A stretch of 64,000 nucleotides of DNA from Norana najaformis. Lineage: Eukaryota > Annelida > Clitellata > Crassiclitellata > Hormogastridae. The stretch covers positions 39,198,984-39,262,983 of the forward strand of contig OZ029918.1 in assembly GCA_964023275.1 (NCBI GenBank). The letters are read 5' to 3'. Of the stretch, positions 10,901 to 20,190 are shown one piece after another. The notes beneath the pieces were generated by a model, which saw only the letters and a list, made by a program, of their open reading frames with translations, was not told the DNA's origin and made no database searches. Both the position numbers and the translations under genes were made by a program. Numbering within the stretch: position 1 is the first letter of the stretch; every line of letters starts with the position of its first letter.

Positions 10901-13729
10901 CATCACAGTCTCCAACGCCATCGACAATATCGACATAATTACTGTTAATGCAATGCTCAGACGTAGCCTAATTTCCGAAATTTCTCAGCGCCAGACAAAA
11001 GTTGCGTCAGGGAGACCAGCTTATTCACCGGCGATATATCAAGTCAAGTATGCAAGAGCCAGATGCTTTGCTCAGTTTCCTTGCAAGGTAAGAATTCAGG
11101 GATGGGGCAATCTGGGAAAACAACACGAAGCTACTGTGGAAATAGTTGGTGATGGCGGTCATGGAGTGCTATACGTGAAATGGATATAATGCAGTTCAAT
11201 AGCAACACAATTTTAAAGGTAGTCATGAAATCAGAAAATGACAGCAATAGGCTGAGAATATGACATGTACAGGAAATAAAGAAAACAAAGAAAAAGCCAG
11301 TTAATCTATCTACCTTGTCGGCTTCCATAACTCGAAGGACGCCATCATCTTTGCTAGAAACACATTAAACGAGTAATTTCACTCATAGCAAAACAAGCAT
11401 TCTGGCGTTAATGTTCATTCATTCATTGAAAATCGTCTGCATTCGTTAGTCTCAGAACACAGTGGCGTTAAATGGCTTGGCACCCATTCAAACGGGCAGC
11501 CGTGGTGAAGGATCTCACCTGATAAATTCACTGAAAAATGAGCAGGGTCGAGGCCATATGGTCACTATAGAAAAATGTGTACATTTACCCATTTTACACA
11601 TTTACAATGTTTATGGTGACAACACTGGCAAAGACAGGAATGATGAAGATGAACTAAAATAACCAACATGATAATACCACAGACCTGGGTGACACCTAGC
11701 CTCAAAACAATAATAATAATTATTAATAATTAAAAACTTCTAAAGTGCTGGTATCTAATGCACAGGGCATCAACTGATGGCACACCAAAGCCAAGCCGCA
11801 ATCAGGTCGATATCCAGAAGGTCAGTCCACAAGACAGAGAGGCAGTCTACAGTGGATAAGCAATTTGAAAAAGGTAAGTTTTAAGTTGAGAACGAAACGA
11901 CAAAAGCGACTGAGCAGAACGAACAGACACAGGGAGGGAATTCCAGAATTTAGGTCCAGCAGCCGAAAGACCCCTTATACCCAGAACAGTTCTAGCCCAA
12001 GGTATGACCAGAATCAAATAGCATAGCATGAAGTAACTATGATGAGAAGAGATGAAAATATTGGAGAACAAGGCAAGAGAACATTGCAACCGACCCCTTC
12101 TTGACTTTGCAGAAGTCGAAGGCCATCTGCCTGTAGGAGAAGGCTTTTTCATTGAGGTATCTGGCATAGCGTCGAACGAAGGGAGACATATCATAACCTA
12201 GATAAGAAATCACATGAACATACATGTACACATCTTAACATCTATATAGCACCTGTTCAAAAACCTTTCAATATAAATGAGTAAGTAGGCCTATACGAAT
12301 GAAACCAGTGCAAACTAACTAAAACAGTAATTCTGGCCTCCTTTGAATGGCAACAGTTTAGAAATAATTTGGTTTTCTGCCCAACAAAAATGGCAAGATG
12401 ACACAAATAGTAATTTAATTGGATATTTCTAATTTATATTTGTTAAATATTGTTTGATCAGAAAAATGAGCATGAAAAGTAATTTATTTTGTCAATTCAG
12501 CTGGTTCTAGCCAGTGGAGATGCGTGCGTGTGTTTAATGAGGCTATACACACAGTTGTTAACATCATCTCATAATATTTCCTCACTTTGTGGGCTGCTCT
12601 TGTCTGTGAAATTTTCCAGAGTAAATGTGCAGTTGTTCGATGCTAAATACTGAGTGAATTTCTGCAAAAAAAAACATTGAAAGAATTTATCTCTATATGC
12701 TGATGGTACATCAGAAAAACTGCAGATGATGCAGTATGTTATTACTCAACAATCATAATAACGATGAATCTCTTACACCATATTATTATCTGGTTAGCTA
12801 TATTGATTAACCTGTACATCAAGGCGTCTCAGAGCGTGAGGATGCCGGTTCGCATACCGATGGTGGCTTATTAAAGAGATCTGAATGTCGGTCTAGCAAT
12901 GTCCGTACTCAGGGACCTTAAATGGCTTGGCGCCCATTCACCCGATTAATACATTAAAAAATTAGCAGGGTCGAAGTCATACGGTCGATATTGAAAAACG
13001 TGTGCATTTACATTTATTACGATTCACACTACGATTTGTGATTTCTGCTAATATTCTGTTTCCAGGTATAAACTTCCTGTTGTTACCTCGTTTCCATAAT
13101 TCATCAGGCTGTGTGATGTAAGCAGGGCCTTGTAAACGACCACCCAGCTCGAGTTCTGCGCTCTCTCCAGGAGCAGGCCGGCCATTTGGGGTACAGAAAC
13201 GTTCGGCTCATTCGTGCATTGCACCAGGTCTATCACACAAGAAGACGTTTTATCTCCGTAATCCAAGGGCTGTCTCTAATTTAGTCATTTTTAACGGCAT
13301 TTCTGTACAAATATTTTTTAAAATCCACGTCAAGAAAATTATTACACGAATTATTTAACAACCGTCGTGATTCTTTGCTGTTTTTAGTGTTTCTAGTTTA
13401 CCAGGATCAGCTAACGAGGATTTCTCGTTTGTTGTAAACAGCTAGAGAAGGTTGTGTTTGATACGCTTACGCCTTAGCGATCGAAGAAATGCAGGGCAAC
13501 ATTCTGAAATAAAATATCACCATCGTAAAACATTATTGTCTCGAAAATTTCGAAAATTTAACTCACAGTCTACATGTTTCTTCTTCGGTGGACTGATCTC
13601 TTCCGTCGTTGCCTTACAGACGGACTTGGCCAGTCCTTGGCCGGCAAGGCTGTGCTTTGCGGCCATCACCCGATCGACCAGACTCTGCCCGGCCACGTTC
13701 GGGCCGTGGATCAGCTTGTTGATGTTCAT
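7222..13729 (-). CDS. PICALM: AP180/CALM clathrin assembly adaptor (multi-exon gene)
   Basis: Orthologue of PICALM/AP180 (fly lap, worm unc-11), an adaptor that binds PtdIns(4,5)P2 through an N-terminal ANTH domain and recruits clathrin and AP-2 to endocytic pits. Thirteen coding exons join in frame to at least 467 residues: 13567-13729, 13087-13229, 12586-12661, 12095-12197, 11314-11353, 10802-10858, 10134-10245, 9779-9885, 9407-9448, 9101-9171, 8497-8611, 8096-8357 and 7222-7332. The ANTH domain covers roughly residues 13-290 and has the lipid-binding KKKH at 49-52. The tail has NPF, DPF, DPW, NPFL and DLLGL motifs for EH-domain proteins, AP-2 and clathrin. Intron 7 is GC-AG. The usual initiator Met is a Val codon, so translation probably starts 12 codons upstream at 13729. 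The 3' end is unresolved; more exons probably lie to the left. Confidence 0.95.
7917..7951 (+). repeat. (AAT)n microsatellite
   Basis: Run of AAT units in the PICALM intron between exons 12 and 13. Confidence 0.85.
8096..8357 (-). CDS. PICALM: PICALM exon 12 (clathrin/AP-2/EH-binding tail)
   Basis: Residues 344-430. Contains SNNPFASS and NNPFL (NPF, EH-domain ligands), LSDPFAE and EDPWSSP (DPF/DPW, AP-2 appendage ligands) and DDLLGL (DLL-type clathrin motif). The donor G|GTGGGT leads in phase to exon 13. If the intron is retained, the frame stops at 8028, giving a shorter alternative C-terminus. Confidence 0.88.
8412..8458 (+). repeat. (GAT)n microsatellite
   Basis: Impure GAT repeat in the PICALM intron between exons 11 and 12. 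Confidence 0.8.
8497..8611 (-). CDS. PICALM: PICALM exon 11 (linker)
   Basis: Residues 306-343, after Lys305 is completed across the intron. An Ala, Ser, Asn-rich linker ending ENYFFDIGY. No domain; placement rests on splice sites (TTTTAG, TAC|GTAAGC) and unbroken phase. Confidence 0.85.
9101..9171 (-). CDS. PICALM: PICALM exon 10 (end of ANTH domain)
   Basis: Residues 282-304, [20 protein letters not shown]..., equal to the family APSSLLDALEQHL segment. Acceptor TTTTAG, donor AA|GTAAGT. Confidence 0.93.
9407..9448 (-). CDS. PICALM: PICALM exon 9
   Basis: Residues 268-281, [14 protein letters not shown], matching the invariant VGIDxGDIPDL motif near the ANTH end. Acceptor TTGTAG, donor CAG|GTAAGA; 42 nt. 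Confidence 0.93.
9505..9625 (+). repeat. 16-bp tandem repeat
   Basis: About seven units of AGTCAGCCATTCAATC, the last ones drifting to AGTTAGTC. Lies in the intron between PICALM exons 8 and 9. Confidence 0.85.
9779..9885 (-). CDS. PICALM: PICALM exon 8 (ANTH domain)
   Basis: Residues 233-267, [20 protein letters not shown] then [15 protein letters not shown]. Acceptor TTTTTAG, donor GAG|GTTAGT. Confidence 0.95.
10134..10245 (-). CDS. PICALM: PICALM exon 7 (ANTH domain, GC donor)
   Basis: Residues 195-231, with [20 protein letters not shown] as the diagnostic core. The only junction that preserves phase and the conserved NLL-x-KFFEM sequence is CTT-G|GCAAGT, a GC-AG intron with otherwise perfect donor consensus. 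The next GT downstream gives the wrong phase. Confidence 0.93.
10490..10680 (-). mobile_element. SINE family F copy
   Basis: Shares the TAGCCTCGGCATAT, GGCCAGTTCTCTCCCT and TTATAGCCGAG-like blocks with copies at 29.7, 31.2, 33.7, 38.2 and 49.4 kb. Inserted in the intron between PICALM exons 6 and 7. Confidence 0.7.
10802..10858 (-). CDS. PICALM: PICALM exon 6 (ANTH domain)
   Basis: Residues 176-194, [19 protein letters not shown], a 57-nt exon. Acceptor TTTTTTGTAG, donor GAA|GTAAGA. Confidence 0.93.
11314..11353 (-). CDS. PICALM: PICALM exon 5 (40-nt micro-exon)
   Basis: Residues 163-175, [13 protein letters not shown], equivalent to the G-x-L-R-x-M-x-x-E/D-K segment of the family. Acceptor TTCTAG, donor AAG|GTAGAT. 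Confidence 0.9.
11461..11600 (+). mobile_element. SINE family A, head missing
   Basis: Body segment GTTAAATGGCTTGGCACCC, then GAGCAGGGTCGAGGCCATAT and a tail of AAAAATGTGTACATTTACC. Inserted in PICALM intron 4, opposite to the gene. Confidence 0.8.
11735..12016 (-). mobile_element. L2-like LINE 3' end
   Basis: Same 3' end as the LINE at 2.2 and 47.6 kb: the frame with [20 protein letters not shown] and the tail with the TGCCCTGTGCATTAGATACC-like segment. It sits in PICALM intron 4, in the gene's orientation, about 80 bp from exon 4. Heavily 5'-truncated. Confidence 0.85.
12095..12197 (-). CDS. PICALM: PICALM exon 4 (ANTH domain)
   Basis: Residues 129-161, [20 protein letters not shown] then [13 protein letters not shown], the most conserved block of the ANTH domain. 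Acceptor ATCTAG; donor GG|GTCGGT is weak but is fixed by phase, because the next exon restores a Gly codon. Confidence 0.95.
12586..12661 (-). CDS. PICALM: PICALM exon 3 (ANTH domain)
   Basis: Residues 103-127, [18 protein letters not shown]..., matching the conserved QYLAS-(N/S)-xxFxLxxF segment. The acceptor is a T-run plus GCAG and the donor is A|GTGAGG. Too short to be seen without splicing logic. Confidence 0.92.
12792..13020 (+). mobile_element. SINE family A, with tRNA-like head
   Basis: The head TGGTTAGCTATATTGATTAA...GCCGGTTCGCATACCG is followed by the body with GGGACCTTAAATGGCTTGG and a tail TGTGCATTTACATTTATTAC. Inserted in PICALM intron 2. Confidence 0.8.
13087..13229 (-). CDS. 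PICALM: PICALM exon 2 (ANTH domain)
   Basis: Residues 56-102, with Tyr55 split across the intron. Reads [19 protein letters not shown] then [20 protein letters not shown], nearly family consensus. Acceptor GATAG, donor GAG|GTAACA. Confidence 0.95.
13567..13729 (-). CDS. PICALM: PICALM exon 1 (start, ANTH helix 1, PIP2 motif)
   Basis: Residues 1-54 plus one base. [20 protein letters not shown] aligns with the conserved AP180/CALM N-terminus, and SVCKATTEE...PPKKKH is the phosphoinositide-binding segment. The donor is ACT|GTGAGT. Where relatives begin with Met-Ala/Ser-Gly-Gln this gene has Val-Ala-Gly-Gln, so the ATG at 13729 with a purine at -3 was chosen. The frame is open to a further ATG at 13837, so a longer start is possible. 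Confidence 0.9.
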
Positions 13730-13970
13730 TGCATCGACCAGACAACAAATTCTGCGCTGAATTAAACTGTTGCGCAAAAGGAAGCGGATTAAAATGGCGA
13801 ATGGTTTTGATGGTAAATTCCCATCGGTTTCATCCAAGATGGCGGCTCAAGGCGCATCGATCGATCGTCTGCATCTTTAATGAGCAGCGCGCTGACTTAA
13901 ACTCACTAGAGCGGCGGTCCGCTGCTTATGCGCTATGCAGTACATTTTCAATGCTTGAGACGTCTAACTG

Positions 13971-14058
13971 GAATCGTAATCGTAAACTCAAGATTTCTAC
14001 AGCGCCAATAAAGCTAAGTCGCGGGAATCTACTTATTCACCACCGCTCAGTCAACTGA
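13971..14058 (-). repeat. SINE family D tail
   Basis: AATCGTAATCGTAAACTCAA, then GATTTCTACAGCGCC and a segment like AGCTTATTCAC...GCGCTCAGTCAA. On the minus strand this ends in GATTAC units. It fills most of the gap between the homeobox gene and PICALM. Confidence 0.8.
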
Positions 14059-14315
14059 TCTTTATGGTTCAATATTCTATTGTTCTTTTTCTTCACGAAT
14101 TTTAATTAAAATACATTAGGCCTATAGCAATTAAAGTGGTATCACTGTACACGAATTTTCTTTCATGATTTGTTGACATTAATTGGATATTTACGTCATT
14201 AACTCGTAAAAATTTACCATATCTGTCCATAGTTTTTCTTTCTGTTTCTTTTTGCATTAATTAGATATGTGCATTTAATGGTAAATTAAACGCAACTGTC
14301 CGACTACTATTTACA

Positions 14316-14371
14316 CAAGATGTCCAGGTGTCACATTAGGTCACAAGATGTCCCAGGGTCACATTAGGTCG
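14316..14371. repeat. 28-bp tandem duplication over the homeobox stop codon
   Basis: ACAAGATGTCCAGGTGTCAC...TTAGGTC occurs twice in tandem with one shift. The homeobox stop codon lies within it, so the last few residues (NVTLGHLVT) come from the duplicated sequence. Confidence 0.75.
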
Positions 14372-15265
14372 TGCACAATCGGACGAATCAGTTTTTGAAT
14401 TTGCTTCAACTCCTGATATGACACCTGCGTCGGTTCCAGCTGGCGACAGTGAAGATGAAGTGCCTGACTCAGCAGCAGGAGGTCCGTCCAACCGTCTCCG
14501 CTGGCGCTCCATGGACCTCTGATGCAGGCTGTGGTTGTAAGGCCGGATGTTCCTCGTTCTGTCCCTCCTGTTCGAGATCCACTTAAGGATCTGTCTTTTG
14601 TTGAGGCTGCAATCAGCGCTCAATCGGTTCAGGTCCTCTTCCGTTGGGTAGGGATTCTGAGCATTCGATCTGAACCATGCGTTGAGTTTGGAGAGGATTG
14701 CAGGAGCGAATAGTCGTCGACCGCCTCCAGGAGGACGAGACGGATGAGAAGGAGCAGGATAGTGGGTGTCATGGATGGTGGTGAAGGTCAGTCTCGATGA
14801 CTGACCGGAGAATCTGGTGGGGCTGTAGCCACCGTCCGATCCGTTTCTGTTCGACGGTGGTAGCTGTTTCGTGAATGAAGTGCTCGCGAATAATGGTGAG
14901 CAGAGCAAGGCCCAATACGAGGGGAGGGAGAAGATCAATGACGAATGGAAGGGAGTGGTTGACGAATCCGAAATGACTGGAGTGAAGGCCGAGGGGGAGT
15001 TTGGGGTTCCTATGCTACCAAGTCCATGGCTCAGTCGTTGAAGTCGGCCACAGTTTTCCCTTTCGGTCGATTCCCACGGTCGGAAAATGGACGCAGGAGA
15101 TGGTCGCAGCTGTGACTGGTTTTGTTTTTGCTGCTGGTTCTGCGATTGCTGTTGGCGGATCGACTGTTGCGGTAACATTTTTTCTTTACAGATACAAAAT
15201 AAATCTAAATAAGATTTTAACAGCAACGACGAATTCAATTTCTGCATCATAGTGTCTGTATGCAA
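14336..15265 (-). CDS. Divergent TALE-class homeodomain protein, intronless
   Basis: A 309-residue open frame with a homeodomain at about residues 183-239. The three-residue loop extension is clear: NAQNPYPTEEDLNRLS matches the NPYP(S/T)EE motif of PBX, MEIS, IRX and TGIF proteins, and the segment aligns to PBX without gaps. Helix 3 reads ILKWISNRRDRTRN: Trp48, Asn51 and Arg53 are kept, but Phe49 is Ile, residue 50 is Ser and residue 54 is Asp, an unusual recognition surface. A Q/N-rich stretch (residues 34-52) precedes it and a Ser-rich tail follows. No PBC, MEIS or IRO motif is seen, so subfamily is open; a spiralian-type divergent TALE is possible. An in-frame ATG at 15178 (Met30) is an alternative start. 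Confidence 0.88.
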   Translation of the reverse strand: MHTDTMMQKLNSSLLLKSYLDLFCICKEKMLPQQSIRQQQSQNQQQKQNQSQLRPSPASIFRPWESTERENCGRLQRLSHGLGSIGTPNSPSAFTPVISDSSTTPFHSSLIFSLPSYWALLCSPLFASTSFTKQLPPSNRNGSDGGYSPTRFSGQSSRLTFTTIHDTHYPAPSHPSRPPGGGRRLFAPAILSKLNAWFRSNAQNPYPTEEDLNRLSADCSLNKRQILKWISNRRDRTRNIRPYNHSLHQRSMERQRRRLDGPPAAESGTSSSLSPAGTDAGVISGVEANSKTDSSDCARPNVTLGHLVT

Positions 15266-16521
15266 GTTACTGTTAGATTTTTTTAGTTAAACTCGAGCTG
15301 ACGACGACTTTGAACTAGTTCCCTTCCTACAGATCAAACTTCTGTCGGACTCTAAGAGCCGACGTAGAAAAAGCAGAAACATCAACTAATCTACATAAGC
15401 GGCAAAATACTTGGTAAAAATTTAGTTACATTACAGATTGTTGTTAAGAAAAGCGTTGATGGACCTTAAAACTTTAACTTTTATGTCGAATGTAAAATTC
15501 TCTGCGCAACGAAGCAACGCAAATTGCATTAACCTCTTGCTGTCGCTTTTCTTTTGAAATATTTCTTTGTGGCAGGGGCGGCTCCTGGTTTGCTTGCGTG
15601 GAGTCAAGAGCATTTACAGAGGGGCGCCACATTCTGGCAGTCCACCATGCACGGGTCCACTATGTGAACTTTTAAAAATGACCAGAGTAGCTCTTTAAAT
15701 TTTGCTTTCATTCGAAGACCTTGCTGTGTGTTACTACAAGCGGTTGAGACGACTTTTCGAGAACAAGAAACACTTTTTGTCGGAGAATTCGTCAAAATTC
15801 CAAACCATATTTAGTCAGTTTCTGAACAAACTTAGTCTTAGGACTTACTGTAAACAAATATACCTTACCTTTTAAAGCAGCTGCGTCGATTTCTATCCCA
15901 GAATCGATCGCAAAAATCAAATCGATATCTTACGAAGCGAAGTGTGCTCGAGACTTTCAGACTTCCAATAGAAGTAGACCTATGTATCCGCTGGAGTTAC
16001 AAAGTCTTTAGACTTCGCACTCTTTCTCAAACCCTACCGACTTCTAGTCGCCTCAATACGCTTTTTAAAGGTCGTTGTCCCAGTCAAAGAGTTTTATCCA
16101 ATACAAAGCCATCAAAGAGATCGCGGTCTCCTCTAAGGATTATCGGGTAGCCTGCAACTTGTTAGGAATTGACAAACACAGTTAGGGCTTAATCACAGAT
16201 AATCAAGATCTTTGGTTTCCCTTTGAAGTTGAGTCTTTCTTTCTAGTCACGATTTATGATTTGCTAGGTTTATTAATCGTTTGTCATGGCTTCCCATCAA
16301 AGGAAAGATCATGAATTTGTGAGAAAGGTGAGCTAAATGGAGGTAATAGTCATTCTGGTAGAAACCTCTTTGAACTTCGCAGAACTTGAATTCGCGATCT
16401 TTCAGGATCTTAATTTTTAGCTGAAGCGCAAACACAGCAACACCAATCCAGGAACCAAACAATCTCTCCTTATCCGATTCTTAAACTCCTACCGAAGGGT
16501 TTCTAGTGCAATAACTGGAAA

Positions 16522-16568
<47 letters not shown>

Positions 16569-17657
16569 TATTTCCACTATTTATTGCGCTGTGTGTGTAA
16601 TTTTAATGTGTGTGTGTGTGTGTTTGTGAAACTGTGTATTTTATCGGAATTTTACATAAACACATAAAAGCGTTTTTCCGAGGTCGCAGTAGTACACCGA
16701 CTTAAATCACAAATGAGCGCTTCTAAATGAAGTGACAGCTAGGGACGTTTGCTTCAAGGAGCTTCAAAGCAAAGCCGATCGAGTGATCAAAGGAATCGCC
16801 ACCTACCTAGGTAATCTAACTTTGGCTTCGATGAATGCCGCTATTACAGAATCAACGTGCATAGTCTGATTATTCTCGCTTTACTTTGGTCTCAACTTTC
16901 ATTCGCTCGAACTGAGATTATAGAAAGGCGCTATATAAATATTCAGCTATGCTCTCTGGTCTTCTAGCAGCCGGACTTTGTTCTTGTTATGGTATGTTTG
17001 GATACCCCCTCCGACTTGTCGCAGCGTTCGTTTAAAGTACGTCTTTAGAAATTCTCAAGATTACGATTACTCATATACGTGCGTACATATATTTTATTTA
17101 CAGCACTTATTACGAGTGAAAGGTCAGCAAATCTTTTTATCTTAGGCGCCAGACACTGGCTTATGATACGCGAGGGAATTTTTCTGTCGCAGGGTTTTCC
17201 CTAGTGACATGGTTTGTGATCGCGCATGCGCGAAAGGTATTTTGGTGAGACATGAATATATAATCTATGAAAACATATTAACATTTATGAGTTACATGCA
17301 TAAGGCGGTCGTTTCAAACACGAATTAAATTTATTCAGTGTTTTTAGTTTTAAAGTTTTTAGTTCAGAGGAATTTATATGCGGAGTTTGTTAATAAGATT
17401 GTTGAGAACGAGTCCAATGGATTCCGACGTTTTCTAACCACTCGTTGACGTCGAAAACTTCGTCGAATCGAAAAATTGCCAGAATTACGACAATTATCTG
17501 ATCCATCATACGAACTCGCGAACACTTCTCTTTCAGTTTCTGCGCTGGTCTTTCACTCAAAACTGAAAACATTTCCGAAAATCTTATCCTGAGTTTTCCT
17601 CTTCCCCTAAGTATCTTTCTTTTCGCTTAATTTTCAAACACCAGCTCCTTGAAGCCG
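15266..17657. other. Intergenic stretch upstream of the homeobox gene
   Basis: No convincing exon on either strand. It holds an (AT)n hairpin at 16,505-16,590, a (TG)n run near 16,600 and a family G-like GGCGCTATATAAATATTC tail near 16,926. The homeobox promoter is expected between about 15.27 and 16 kb but no clear core element stands out. Confidence 0.5.
16505..16590. repeat. (AT)n core flanked by inverted repeat
   Basis: GTGCAATAACTGGAAATAATT on the left is mirrored on the right by AAATTATTTCCACTATTTATT plus GCGC, around a run of about 20 AT units. The whole can fold as a cruciform. Flanks are clearly related by inversion, with a 3-nt indel. Confidence 0.8.
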
Positions 17658-17808
17658 TCCGACTGTCTGACTGCCCGACTTCTGGATCTTGACCTGGAAC
17701 CGAAACCTTTTGCATATCGATTTTGTTTTGACTGAGCGCCAGTGAATAAGCTGGTTCCCGCGACTTAGCTTTCGTTGGGCGCTGTAGAAATCTCGAGATT
17801 ACGAAATT
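17658..17808 (+). mobile_element. SINE family D
   Basis: Begins with CCGACTGTCTGACTGCCCGA, continues through TATCGATTTTGTTTTGACTG and GCGCCAGTGAATAAGCTGG, and ends TGGGCGCTGTAGAAATCTCG before a short GATTACG tail. A good representative of the family. Confidence 0.8.
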
Positions 17809-17984
17809 GTGACACCAGCCATTTTGTTATTTTCACTACGCAAAGTCCACTTACACCTGCTTGCAATGTGGACTAGGGCTAATCCAGTGTAGTGGGCTAA
17901 GACCTCGTCGTGCATATTGAGTTTATTCGCTAGTCGGGCGTAAGCGGGAGTTCGTCTGGGACTAGCAGTTATGCAGTCGTCATG

Positions 17985-18062
17985 CATACAGCCCCACTGT
18001 GGCTTGTTTCTGATGCGTCATCGGCTGATGCCTTGTGCATTAAACACCGGCGCTATAAAAGT
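17985..18062 (+). repeat. LINE/SINE-B 3' tail
   Basis: GCTGATGCCTTGTGCATTAA, then ACACCGGCGCTATAAAAGTT and an AATAAGAATAA end. This is the tail shared by the L2-like LINE and family B. Confidence 0.7.
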
Positions 18063-19149
18063 TAATAAGAATAAATATGGTTACACGATTCTGATTTTGG
18101 CATTTGCACAAAAAACGTTTAATACATAATTATATTTTTTTATTTTATAAACGAAACTACAACAAAACCGTAAATGGTGATTCCTTTGGCATGCATGAAC
18201 ACCAGAATCATAACTGAAAACCCTCATCACCCATATGTCGTCTTTTAAATGACACAGCAGACAATAAGGCAATGTCTCCTAAAACCCAGTGAACCCTAAG
18301 CAACAATTTACCCCTATCAAGTTCACAAGTAATAATTAGAATACACAGTCATCACCAGTGGCGTCGGTCCACTGCCAACATCTTTCCCTTCTCCTTATAA
18401 AAGAAGTCCCCAATTTTTATAATAATCAAGCATTATTAAAATTATTGTTATTATTAATTTATTATTATTAAGTCACACATTGCTAGTCTGCAGTTTTGTT
18501 TTATCCAAAGAAGAAATGATCCTTACAACTTAAAAATTTTTAGTCCGTTGGAGCAGATCAATTATCCAGAACTTTTATTATTATCCTGTTATTAAGATTA
18601 TTATTAATGCTTAGAGGGAAATAGAAATTATTTAACTCAGAGAAACAATCTCGGATACAGGTAAAACACAAGATATTTGCGTGGCATAACGATGTCCCCT
18701 TCAACCTTAGCTGTGGGTGGAACCTGTGCCCCCAAGTGGATCGACGCCCCTGGTTGGACCATCACTGACCGTGAGCTGCACCTTATGACAAATTTCTAAA
18801 CACATAACCGGTCTATAGAAATGAAGTGTTCCATGTACGAGTGATATTTTACTAAATTTCAGAGACCAAGAAGTTTCCGACTATGCAGTTGAATATGCTG
18901 TAACACAGTTCCACAGTTAAAAATTAATTTTTACATTTCAACTAATTAATCTTGACTTGAAATGCAAAGTTCCTATAACCAGGTAACTATACACAGATGT
19001 AAAGACCACAGATAAATACCATGGCATCAGAAAAGCCCAAAAAGCAAGTACATACAAAAGAAAGCTGTATGGCATTAGGCAACCGTTTCAAGCCAACAGC
19101 AAATCTACGAGTTTTCTAAGTCGCTACCCAGCATAGACTGACTTTTCAT

Positions 19150-19285
19150 TTGCCTGACCTGCTGGATTTCAACCCGGCTTCTCCAGCGGATTACAGTTTC
19201 TGACTGCGGTTTCACTTCAAAGCGACCATCCATTGACGCCTTGTGCATTATGACTACGGCGCTATAGAAGTCATCAGATTATATC
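19150..19285 (+). mobile_element. SINE family B 3' part
   Basis: TTTCAACCCGGCTTCTCCAG, CTTCAAAGCGACCATCCATT, then GCCTTGTGCATTATGACTAC and GGCGCTATAGAAGTCATCAG. The same order occurs at 62.1 kb and, inverted, at 28.2 and 19.9 kb. Confidence 0.8.
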
Positions 19286-19382
19286 AGAGGGCAGATGTGG
19301 AGCTGTGCGTCCAAGCATAACGACTGCCGTTTCTTCAAATGGGTCTGATTTAGTAAACATGAAGTCAAAAATTAAGACAGCG

Positions 19383-19453
19383 GCGAATCCTGGCAGAACC
19401 AAGGCCCCATCTGAGACACGAAAGTCTCAGATGGGGGCATCGCCTGGATTCGC
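19383..19453. other. Strong hairpin
   Basis: GCCCCATCTGAGAC and GTCTCAGATGGGGGC pair over 14 bp around a six-base loop (ACGAAA). An outer stem of GCGAATCCTGGC with GCCTGGATTCGC (11 of 12 pairs) is separated by an asymmetric internal loop. Size and shape resemble a short pre-miRNA or a small snap-back element. Confidence 0.7.
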
Positions 19454-19842
19454 TGTTGCTTTAATTTATGCTGGCTCGCCAAACAGCTTAAGGCGAGGTG
19501 CACACTAAACTTGTAAAGGTCATGATGAAACTTGGCAAACTAAAACACTCCATCCGGTTAAGAAACACAGACTGCCAAAAAGACATCATTTTCCTCATTA
19601 CTAAACCCCCTGCAAAGAACGATCTTGCGTTAAGTACTTCCCTCTGTAAAACTTTAAATTCACCACCGATATAAAATTGTAAACACAGCCAAATAAAGCA
19701 CGTCTTAAGTAAACAGGAATAACCGTATGGTCATATCTACATAAACTGCAGCCACGCTCATTAGCTGGCCCATGGCTGGCCCTCAATGTGCCACCGGTGG
19801 CCAGCTGGTGTAAAACCAACCAACGCAGAAGTCAGTGTAACC

Positions 19843-20060
19843 TAATCTTATCTAATCCGGAAACTTCTATAGCGCCGTAATCGAAGTGCACAAGGCATCA
19901 AATCGATTGTCACTTTCACTAAAAAGCAAAACCACATTCCGAAATCAGAATCCATCCGAAACTGGGAGACAGCCTTACAAGAAAATGCAGCATCGCTGTA
20001 CAATATGCACCGAGTATTGAACGACTTGAAACTGGAAACGGGATTTTGGATGAGACTCAA
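19843..20060 (-). mobile_element. SINE family B, longer copy
   Basis: The tail CTTCTATAGCGCCGTAATCG...GCACAAGGCATC is followed by a body ending near 20,060 that matches the 28.2 kb copy in several blocks. Confidence 0.75.
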
Positions 20061-20190
20061 AGGACTCATGAATTCTTCTCAACCAGTGAACATCTGCTAC
20101 AAGCGTTCAAACATGAAGGCCTAAACCGTTCAGCAAATCGCGACAGTGGACATCTAGAAACCGAAACCTTAAAAAGCCTAAACCGAAACT

